This document shows positions 11,498-23,400 of a DNA stretch of 64,000 bases, piece by piece. The stretch is from Bolinopsis microptera. Its lineage: Eukaryota; Ctenophora; Tentaculata; Lobata; Bolinopsidae. The stretch spans positions 4,378,460 through 4,442,459 of the forward strand of contig NC_087083.1 in assembly GCF_026151205.1 (NCBI RefSeq), given 5' to 3'. Numbering within the stretch: position 1 is the first letter of the stretch; each line of letters begins with the position of its first letter. The position numbers and the translations under genes were made by a program. The notes under the pieces are model-generated. The model ran no database searches and was not told where the DNA came from. It saw nothing but the letters and a program-made list of their open reading frames with translations.

Positions 11498-14400
11498 CTG
11501 CAGAAGTAATGTAAATTTAACTTTTTGTTAACAAAATCAAATTAAGAAACACAATGTAATATAATTTTGGTAAACTATTACATATTTATTATGTATTATA
11601 ACAAAATCAAATTAAGAAACACAGTGTAATATAAGTTTGGTAAACTATTGCATATTTATTATCTTCAGTAAGACAATTAAATGGTTGATTGCAAATTATT
11701 CATTAACGATTGATAACCCATTTTCATGTATCCAGCATGTATTTATGAAATTGGTACAATTCTTCATGTTACCATTTTTAACGTATGTATTAATCACTCG
11801 AAATATCTCCTATAATAACTGAGCTCGTCTACATTGAATAGCAAAAATGAACGCCACCAAAGACAAACAGTAACCCCGTCCTTTTCATTTATTTGGTTGG
11901 GCACACAGTAAGTAAACACACAAGGTTCCGGTTGAAATTTTCATAGAAAAACTACATCATGAGACCTGAATATACGTAAGTCAAAAAAACTTTTATGAAC
12001 TAAAACAGACCAATGTCTGAAAAACCCCGTACCTGATTTTCTCCACAGCTATCAGGTAAAGCACACTCGTCAATATCAGCACAGGACCCATCCTGGTTCT
12101 CGAACCCGTCAGCGCAGAGACATTCCTTAGATTTCTTTACTCTGATGAAAGTATCCAGACAATCGCAGATGAAGCTTCCTGAATGTTTTATTTGTTGGAG
12201 CAAGTGGGCTTGAAAATATCAAAAATGACTGTTATGTTAATTGGTTTCTAATACTGGTTTCTTAGTGCACAAAAATAGCTGGTCATCTGTCGCTTTTATT
12301 AACTTAGTTAGTAGTTTACATTTATTACACTAATTACCCTGTAATTACCCTGTAATTACCCTGTAATAACTCTCTTATTACCCTGTAATTACCCTGTAAT
12401 TACCCTGTAATAACTCTCTTATTACCCTGTAATTACCCTCTAATCACCCTCTAATTACCCTCTTATTACACACCTTCAATGTTGGAACACCTCTCAGTTT
12501 CAGAGCAAGGACTATCAGCACACTCGTCAACATCCTCACATGTTCCCTTTACAGCTTCGTATCCCTTCTTGCAGTCACAACTGTGAATTATTTTATAATT
12601 GACAAGCGGATTCAGATTTATATTAGTTATAGTAATCGAAATAGCAGATATTAAGAATAGAAATGTGGGCTATAACAACAAAATGTCATAAAATCAAATG
12701 CGAGATCAGTGAACGTTTGTAGCTGAAAATCAGCTGTGTCATTCCTGGTGGTACAATTAGTAAAATTGGTAAATTGGCAGCTCTAAAAATCAGGCAATCA
12801 ACAGCTCTCAACCGCATTTCCTTACGTGTAAGATCCGGCAGTGTTGGTACAGTCCCCGTTACCACATGGTTCCTCAGCACACTCGTCGATATCGATACAC
12901 GTGACACTGTCGAACTTGTATCCGGTCTTACAAAGGCATTCGTAGTCGGTTCCGTAATCCGTCTTCCTTACACTCGCCTGAGAGCCGTGGGGTTTGTCAA
13001 AACTTTATTCAAGGGGTGCTGAATATTATGGATACTTATTATTTAATGGGTGAGTGTGGATTTGGATTTTGAAACACCATTTCGAGTCGAAATGGGTCCT
13101 ATGAGAGCAAAACATATATTCCCTAGCTAAGTTGGATTAAATTGTAACCATTTAATGAATATCTAAAACCGGAACCAAAACCAAAAAAAATACCGTTCTC
13201 TCCACACTTGTCTGCATCGCAACCTCCAGGTACTCTCGGGAGACAGAGTGGCAGATCTTCTACCATTCCGCATTCCTGACCATCTGGACATCTGACATCG
13301 TCACAGGTTGGGCATGCTGCCTTCATGTACTCAGAACTGAAAACAGGTAGATATTAGTTAACTTGATAATATGGTGTCAGGTTGGGCATGCTGCCTTCAT
13401 GTACTCAGAACTGAAAACAGGTAGATATTAGTTAACTTAATAATATGGAACTGAAAACAAGTAGATATTAGTTAACTTAATAATATGGTGTCTTGATCAC
13501 CCTGTTTTCTTTCGAGTTGATATGAGAAAAATATAATTATGAAATTACTTCTTCGCCTGCATTCTTCACTAATATTCAGTGACATTTACAATAATCGAGA
13601 ACTATCCAGCTGAATATAAACTTTGAAGCTTGATAAGTCGTGTTATTTTGTGGTTAGCTTTGTAACTAAATTAAACTTAAGAATTGATAGGAGAGTTTTC
13701 TTACCCGGTCAGTTTTTTGCAGACAGCAGTAAGTTTGCACCATTGGTGACCGTGAGGATTCTTCAAACAATCAGTCATGGAGCATGAACCGTCATCGTTG
13801 ATACCGACAGCGCCGATACTGTTGATCCGAGCTCTGTTTACATCAGTAAGCGCCTGAGAGGTGTTGTAATTAATTAATTAATTAATTATATAATCATCAA
13901 GAGTTTAAATTCCCAAATAGTCAGACTGAGCAGGTTGAGCTGTAGTAAAACACAGTACTGAGGCGTTAAAACATTTTCATTACTATCTTCAGTAACATCC
14001 TGAATCAGAAACTCGGTTAATATCAGTTCCTACAAAGTGTAACATTGGAAATGAAATGGCACAACTAAAAACGATATGGATATTTTTTAAAAACACAACT
14101 CTTGTGCCCCAATGCAATAGAAAACATTTAAGATAAATCCAATAATGGAATCCCAAACGGGTCCATGGCATTGAGCCCCAATGGACGTATAGTTCTAAGT
14201 TTCTGAATATAACGGTGTTCATCCACTTCTAGAGTTCTTGGGCTACTATTACTGAGAATTGACACTTTATAAGCCTGGTTAAAATTGTCACGTTGTTTCA
14301 TGTTATGAACTTCTACAAGGTGTTTACCCAAGCTGAATCCGTCGTCGTTTTCTTCAGGGACAAACGTATTGTCCGAAATGAGTTTGTAGTAATGGGCGCG

Positions 14401-17400
14401 ATGTTCGTTTACTCGTGCCCTGAGGGGCTGCACCGTTCTTCCTACATAACACATGTTACAAAGTTGGCAACTGAAGAGGTATACAACATTGTAGCTGACA
14501 CATGTACCAGTCACTGCTTTGGCTCGCTGTCCATTGACTGTTATTGATGGATGTGGAGATATGATGTTACAGGTACCGCAGTGCCTGCCCCCACATGGTC
14601 TTGTGTGAGGTTGGGTTAAGTCATCCGCAAACTGTTTTGCTTTGACTAACTTCCTTCTAAATGATGTTCCAGTACGTCTGACGAATTTGAAGATAGGGCG
14701 TGATGTACCGGCTCTAGATGATATTGGGGAGCCTGGGGTGTTTCCACTTGTATGGGAACCAGATAATCCTGAGAAGCTCCTGGTTCTACTGAGTTCTGGT
14801 TCCAATCTTTGCACCGATTCTACTAACTCTTGATCACTGCCAAATGTTGAAATAACGCGGACTGCTGGTTCTGGAGACTTTGGTACCAGGACATTGCTGT
14901 TTGAGTTGTCCAGTGGTTTGAGACATCTTTCGAAGCCTTTGACCTTTTCACTGATGTTATCTACCATAGTTTTAGGGTAGTTGGATTGGAAGAAAAAGGT
15001 TTTTAATTCATCAATTTGTTTTCGGAGTCTGTCGTTATCATTGATGATTCGCCGGAGTCTCAGACATGCACTATAGACTATGCTGCTGAATGTATGGTTC
15101 GGGTGGTGGGAACCGAAGTACAGGTAGGAGCGGGCATCAGTCTCTTTAACATGGAGGTCTGTCTGAAGATCACCTGCGGTGTCGAAACAAAATTTGATGT
15201 CTAAGAACGACACATAAACATTGTTATCTTCTATGATGTTCTCATCAATGTGGAGGCCAAGTTCTGCTAGCCTTGAGTTGACAGTCGCGATGAATTTTGA
15301 AAACTGTCTTTTCGTACCATGGAATACTCCACAGCCGTCGTCTATGTATCTCTTGACCGATTTTACAGGTTCCATTAGTTCCGTGTCTGTATAGACTTGC
15401 TCACGCATGACATGGTATACTGCTATGTTTGCAAGTTGTACACAGATACTGCCTCCTGTCGGTACTCCTCGTTTCTGTCTGTACCACTCTCCGTTAAATT
15501 TGCCTATAGACGACTCAAAGCTGAGTTCAACACTTCTTATCAACCACTCCTTGAATTTGGCGGACCATTCTGGTCTCTTTTCTTCCATGGCCACCTTCAA
15601 AGCTTGGATTGTAAGGTGGGGGCTCAATGAATCATATAAAGCTTTGTAATCAAATGTGAATGCTTTAATGTTGCTTTTGAGTTCTGTGTCCAGGGTATTG
15701 TTGATGTTGTCGAGCCAAACTAAGGCGTCTCTATTATCAATAAGAAGGTCTTCGCAAAAATCCCTTTCTAGTTGACGTAGGTATTTATCAGCTAGGAAGA
15801 CAATTATATAATCATATTAATATATCTATAGCCTGAGAGGTGTTACCATTAGTTACCATTTATAGTTACCATTAGTTACCATTAGTTACCATGAGTTACA
15901 GATATATAGACTTATAGAGGTGTTGTAATTAATTATTTAATTAATATCAGTAAGTTTATGTAAGGTTTATCTTTAGATTGTATTTGTTCGAAACGTGGTC
16001 AACACATGGTCAACACATGGTGAACACGTGGTCACGTTATATATTACGTCTTTATGAGTCAATTTATTACCTGTGTCCAGGGGCTGTGGAAGATACAGCT
16101 TTCCATCAAGTATCCATCAGGACAGCTGATTGAGGGAGAAAGGCCAGCATCAATCCTGTTGAGGAGTTACCATTAGTTACCATTAGTTACCATTAGTTAC
16201 CATTAGTTACCATGAGTTACCATGAGTTATCATTAATTACCATGAGTTAATATTAGAGTATTAGCTATCATTAGTTACTATTTTTATTATAAGTGACCTT
16301 CAGTTATTATCAGTATATTAATTATAATTCCCTACTCTAAATAATGACGCGCTTATACCTCATATCAACACTAAAATTAAGTTTTAAAAGATACGCTAAT
16401 ATTCAGAGATTTGTGTTCAGTTCAACATAGCTGTTAAAGTAAAGTAAAGTAAAGTAAGTACCTGTATTCGATCTGGTGAATGTCTTCCTGGGTACATGGG
16501 TCAGTGAAAATGTTATCTTCACCACAGTATCCAACAGCCTGGCGATAAAAGAGTTTCAATAAGTACAACTAACTTAATTAATAATAATAAATAAATAAAT
16601 AAAAGTAACTTAATTAAGTAAAAACTAATAAATAAATAAAAGTAACATAATTAATAAAAACTAATAAATAAATCAACACTAACTTACCCTGACAGGGAAC
16701 TTCTTGCTATGGGAAGCTCTAGCTTCACATCGTACCAGTCCGTTAGTGTTGGCAATGGTGACTCCATCAGCTGCACTTGGGGCTCCAAAGGTGTGACACC
16801 TGGTAATTTATAATAACTATTAATTAGTGATTTAAGACTATTGTTATTAATAATATTAATTTATCAGCATCATAATCAGCAATTTAAGAAAACAACAAAT
16901 CAAGAAAATTGTGCTGCTAATAATATATGACGTCACATCTATGAAAACCAAAAAATAATTTTGTTATTAATTACTTAAATAAAGAATATTCGAATAATAA
17001 CCTGTAAACTCGTTCTCCTTCTGAGCAGGTAGCGAAACTGTGAGCATCATCACCGATAGCTTCATCTCCGTAAACTGTTCGGTCTGAAAGTTGGCAGAGA
17101 TCAGCAACACGTGATAAAGGTAACACGTGACAAAAGTAACACGTGATAAAGGTACTCGATTTAGGTCACTACAAATCGGTCACATTGAAAACATAACTGA
17201 TGCTAAAATTGTAACTGTCTCTGAACCGCCAATATACAATAAATTAATTAACTAATTAATTGAATGATTAATTAATAAACTAATTAATTAACTAATTAAT
17301 TAATTAATTGCTTACATTTAGTGTGTACTGGCATGCAAGTTCCGGCAATCTCATCAAATTCGTATCCGTCACTGCAGATACAGATGTAATCATCTGCTCC

Positions 17401-20400
17401 TTTAGGTTCGCAAGCACCGTTATCTCCGCATCTGCAGGGACATTATTAATTAATTAATTAATTAATTAATTAATAAATGGGAATTTATTTGGGATTTATA
17501 GTCGGTATTTAGTTAGTTTAGTGTATATAACACAGACCTATCGACATCACAACCGGTCTGCTTCTCAACACAAGTGGGGAACTTCTTGTCACTGTCATCT
17601 CCATCATCATCTATCATTTGGCACTCGAAACCTTCCTCGCAGCTGTATCCGTCACAGGTTGGGCACACTGCTTCTGCGTAGGCATCCCTGCGGGTTATAC
17701 GTTAGACTATTTACACATGAAACTTATTAAGGTATTTAATAAAGTTATTTAATGAAATTTGAGCTACTCATGAGACTAAAGTGCAAATGAGTGTAACATT
17801 TAATAAGTTATTATATTCCGTGAGAAAAACGTCTCAATTTCTTAATTAAACCAAGACACAGTTAACAGGTTTTATACAGCTCATTAGGTTTGGTCACATA
17901 TAATGTGGGGTGCTCACACCGCATAGAGCACGAGAAACGAGTGACTATGTGGATTGTATGCGGAGGGAAAAGTATTCAGAGTGAAAAGAACTGTGGAAAT
18001 ATTGAATTTATGAATTTAGCAACATATTTCATTAGTCATATTTGTACGCATAAATGTAATATATAGTATTTTATATATTTTAATGCAACATTTTGCTGAT
18101 ATAAGGATCTTGAAAATGCCTCTTCTAAATGAGGGTTCACACCGCATAGAGCACGAGAAACGAGTGACTATGTGGATTCAGGATTGTATGCGGAGGGAAA
18201 AGTATGCGGAGTGAAAAGAACTGTGGAAATGTTAAATTTATGAATTTAGCAACATATTTCATTAACAAATTGAATTATTCAACGAGAGTCGAGACGAGAT
18301 GTGGGAGAGTAAGTTTTATTAGCTTTAATAAAAGTTGAATACCGTAGATCAACGACTCTGAACAAAAGAGAATGTGAGCGGCTTCAAGCCAAACGAGGCA
18401 ACCGACGGTAATAGTGGTGGTAATAGTGGCAATAGTGGCAATAGTGGGGTATAATTTAATTTTTTACGGATCGATCTAACAATATCAATGATAAATAAAT
18501 CAGTGGAGGCTTGAGGAGGTTTCAAGCGTTAAAGGATACTACTTATCGTAATTTTGAGAGCGACCTGTGCTTGAAAATGAAAGCAGCTGGTGAATACATA
18601 AAGACGGGCATTATAGAACTTCCCCTACAAACGTTTAGCAGTTAGTTTGAGGCCTAATCACGTTACACGTACCAAGTTGTGTAGCGTTATTTGATTTGAT
18701 TAAATAGTGCAATCGACACTAATTATGTCTTTCAAACAAGGTGAAAAATCTCCAAACATTAGTAGTTCTACATAAGCAACAACATAATATGCAGAAGAAC
18801 TCACATATCCTCCATGAGTTTGCAAACATTAAAGCTGTAGTTCTACATAAACAACAACATAATATGCAAAAGAACTCACATATCCTCCATGAGTTTGCAA
18901 ACATTAAAGCTGTAGTTCTGCATAAACAACAACATAATATGCAGAATAACTCACATATCCTCCATGAGTTTGCAAACATTAAAGCTGTAGTTCTACATAA
19001 ACAACATCGTAATATGCAGAATAACTCACATATCCTCCATGAGTTTGCAAACATTAAAGCTGTAGTTCTACATAAACAACAACATAATATGCAGAAGAAC
19101 TCACATATCCTCCATGAGTTTGCAAACATTAAAGCTGTAGTTCTACACAAACAACAACATAATATGCAGAATAACTCACATATCCTCCATGAGTTTGCAA
19201 ACATTAAAGCTGTAGTTCTGCATAAACAACAACATAATATGCAGAATAACTCACATATCCTCCACGAGTTTGCAAACATTAAAGCTGTAGTTCTGCATAA
19301 ACAACAACATAATATGCAGAATAACTCACATATCCTCCACGAGTTTGCAAACATTAAAGCTGTAGTTCTGCATAAACAACAACATAATATGCAGAATAAC
19401 TCACATATCCTCCATGAGTTTGCAAACATTAAAGCTGTAGTTCTGCATAAACAACAACATAATATGCAAAATAACTCACATATCGTCCATGAGTTTGCAA
19501 ACATTAAAGCTGTAGTTCTACATAAACAACAACATAATATGCTGAATAACTCACATATCCTCCATGAGTTTGCAAACATTAAAGCTGTAGTTCTACACAA
19601 ACAACATCGTAATATGCAGAATAACTCACATATCCTCCATGAGTTTGCACACGAGGGTAATATCACACCAGTTGTTGGCGTTGCAGCTTGGTACAACACA
19701 GTCCTTGTCGTTAGAGATGATACCCTTAGCATCAACTTTGTTTACCAGCCTGGTTAGGGTGGAATTTAGGTTATTATATACTTATATAGGAGTGGAAGTT
19801 TGTTTTAAGGAACAAGATCACACTACTCAATTAACTACACAATTACTCAAACTAGGTTATTTACTAACAAAATCGCTCAATTGCTATCAGCTATAAACTT
19901 TCAAAAATATCACTTAAAACCATTCACAAAACCACTCACATGTTCCACCAAAAGGAGTGAGCATTACAAATGATAGCTTCATAACCAGCAGGACACTTCA
20001 AGCTAGGGTCGGTACCTCTAGCGTACAGTTTCTTGTACAGGTTCAGTTTGGGGCCGTTGCAAGGGCTTGCTATTTGTACTTGTTCTGAGCAGATGGCTCG
20101 GGCCTGTTTTTAGATTTGTTAGTGAATTATAATGCTGCAAATCAGGGTCAATGCATATACTTGGTCGGAAAAGCGAATCAATACTTATTGTGTGATAATT
20201 AAATTATGTAATTATGCAAATATGTAATTATGCAATTATGAATTTAACAGTGTAAATACTTACAATAACTCCCTGACCACCCCATCCGTTGTGAGCTACA
20301 GAGATCTCACCACCATCACCCTTTACAAGAGCACCGTCAGCGTTAACAGCAGTATTTCCAGTAGCAACCTCACAGAAGGACACAACCTGGTGAAAATAAT

Positions 20401-23400
20401 GAGTTGTTAAAAAGTTAAAACAAGGACTCGATAGAAACCAAGCGTTAAAATGTCAAAGAATTGGAAAAAACCAAGGTTAGTAAAAGTATAACCTTATGAC
20501 AAAGGTTTGATATTATTCTGATTTTGATAAATTAATTGGAGAGTATGTAGGTTGGAAAATATCAGGGATGGATTTATTAATTTGGAGAGTATCTATATCT
20601 CAATTCATTAATTATTTAAATAATTACTTGATTAAATAATTAAGAAGTAGATTCCCACCTTTCCACTTGGGCACTTGGCCTGTGAAACGGCATCATCTAC
20701 AGCTGCACTCTTGTCTCCAACAACCTGTTGTAAAATTGGGTTCATATCAAGAAGTCGTTGGGTTAATATCAAGAAGTTACAATTATCAAAAAGCTTCAAG
20801 TAATTTGCTTTAAGATTGGAACTACACTTAGATCAGGGTTAAATTAGAAACAGAATGTTAGAATGTATTCAGCGTTTATATATGCTTATATATATTGTTT
20901 TCTTAAAATTTGTGTTTTCTTAAGTTCTTATAATCATGCAATACTGAACATAAAACTATATACTTTTAAATACTTACAGGCTGTTCCAAGACCCGTGTCT
21001 AAATTTGAAATTACAATCTTTTATTTCATGAAAATGTAATAACTTATCTACAATTTAAAACAAAAATCGAACTGTTCGTCTCATTTGTTAGGTTTTGAGA
21101 GCCATTCAAAATTTGGACACGAGTCTTGTAAAATTTGGACACGAGTCTTGTAAAATTTGGACACGAGTCTTGTAAAATTTGGACACGAGTCTTGTAAAAT
21201 TTGGACACAAGTCTTGTAAAATTTGGACACGAGTCTTGTAAAATTTGGACACAAGTCTTGTAAAATTTGGACACAAGTCTTGTAAAATTTGGACACGAGT
21301 CTTGTAAAATTTGGACACAAGTCTTGTAAAATTTGGACACAAGTCTTGTAAAATTTGGACACGAGTCTTGTAAAATTTGGACACAAGTCTTGTAAAATTT
21401 GGATACGAGTCTTGTAGCACCCTGTAAAGTGAGGCACTGTAAAACTACATACCTCTTCATCAGTAGTCTCTTCGATAACAATAGGTTCAGCAGGTCCCCA
21501 GACCTTGACCTCACACAGGGTGAGATAAGTAGTTGGGTTTACAACCTGATAAAATATATGGTTAATAAAAAGAGGCTTGATAAAAACCAAGGGTTAGATA
21601 TTATTCTGACACAGGGTTAGATATTATTCTGGCACAGGGTTAGATATTATTCTGACACAGGGTTAGATAAGTGGTTGGGTTTATACTTTATAAGTTTTAT
21701 AAGTTTTATAAGTTTTATAAGTTTTATAAGTTTTATAAGTTTTATAAGTTTTATAAGTTTTATAAGTTTTATAAGTTTTATAAGTTTTATAAGTTTTATA
21801 AGTTTTATAAGTTTTATAAGTTTTATAAGTTTTATAAGTTTTATAAGTTTTATAAGTTTTATAAGTTTTATAAGTTTTATAAGTTTTATAAGTTTTATAA
21901 GTTTTATAAGTTTTATAAGTTTTATAAGTTTTATAAGTTTTATAAGTTTTATAAGTTTTATAAGTTTTATAAGTTTTATAAGTTTTATAAGTTTTATAAG
22001 TTTTATAAGTTTTATAAGTTTTATAAGTTTTATAAGTTTTATAAGTTTTATAAGTTTTATAAGTTTTATAAGTTTTATAAGTTTTATAAGTTTTATAAGT
22101 TTTATAAGTTTTATAAGTTTTATAAGTTTTATAAGTTTTATAAGTTTTATAAGTTTTATAAGTTTTATAAGTTTTATAAGTTTTATAAGTTTTATAAGTT
22201 TTATAAGTTTTATAAGTTTTATAAGTTTTATAAGTTTTATAAGTTTTATAAGTTTTATAAGTTTTATAAGTTTTATAAGTTTTATAAGTTTTATAAGTTT
22301 TATAAGTTTTATAAGTTTTATAAGTTTTATAAGTTTTATAAGTTTTATAAGTTTTATAAGTTTTATAAGTTTTATAAGTTTTATAAGTTTTATAAGTTTT
22401 ATAAGTTTTATAAGTTTTATAAGTTTTATAAGTTTTATAAGTTTTATAAGTTTTATAAGTTTTATAAGTTTTATAAGTTTTATAAGTTTTATAAGTTTTA
22501 TAAGTTTTATAAGTTTTATAAGTTTTATAAGTTTTATAAGTTTTATAAGTTTTATAAGTTTTATAAGTTTTATAAGTTTTATAAGTTTTATAAGTTTTAT
22601 AAGTTTTATAAGTTTTATAAGTTTTATAAGTTTTATAAGTTTTATAAGTTTTATAAGTTTTATAAGTTTTATAAGTTTTATAAGTTTTATAAGTTTTATA
22701 AGTTTTATAAGTTTTATAAGTTTTATAAGTTTTATAAGTTTATAACCTTTACTGAAGATCCGACAATTCCGTTCTCTCCACAGTTAACTGAGTAGCTGTA
22801 CTTTATTGGGTTGTACTCGATAGTACCGCACAGAGCGTCTCCTACGAATACCTGAGGGTTGTGTTAAATTTAAATAATTTTATTTCATAAAAAAATACAT
22901 GAAAAAACATTTTAATAATTAACTAGGGGAAGTTATTGATTGGTAGAGAATCTCTTCAAAGAAAAGCTCTCGTGTGCCAAAACTGGAAGGTTGGTGCCTG
23001 ATCGTATACAGTTTGAATGAATCGATGACTTGTTTGAAATTTTTTCACTTTTATTGTAGAAAAAAGCCTCATTTCATTAAATAACAGCCACTGCACTGAT
23101 AATGATATGTGTAATCACGGTTCAAATCCATACCTGAACCCCATTAATACGGTTACTGCAGCAATCTACTCGGTTCTTGATCCACACACTCTTGATCACG
23201 TAGTTGTCCTGAAGATTAACTTGCCACGAGCCTGCACCGTTAGTGTGAGTGCAACTTCCACTGGGAAGGAAATATTTATATTACTTTATATATATACAAA
23301 TTATATATAATATGTTCTTTGACCTTTCAATCCTAAACGAAGAGACTAAAATCGATGTGATCGATCATTTGCATTACTTTTTTTACATACACCTAAGCAA

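Noticed and set aside
14293-15649. Several plus-strand frames opposite the Penelope-like element
   Set aside because: Shadows of the minus-strand RT/GIY-YIG frame.
18719-19757. 338-codon open frames on both strands
   Set aside because: The 75-bp minisatellite is stop-free in several frames; the real coding piece is only exon 19630-19749.
21108-21416. Possible CRISPR-like or promoter array
   Set aside because: Direct head-to-tail 22-bp repeats without spacers in a spliced animal gene; not a CRISPR array.
21044-21590. Long minus-strand frames with NFTRLVSKFYKT repeats
   Set aside because: They read through the intronic 22-bp array; only the YLTLCEVKVWG part (21453-21545) is an exon.
21671-22795. 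Two 350-plus-codon open frames (KFY and FIS repeats)
   Set aside because: Artefacts of the 9-bp satellite in an intron of the minus-strand gene.
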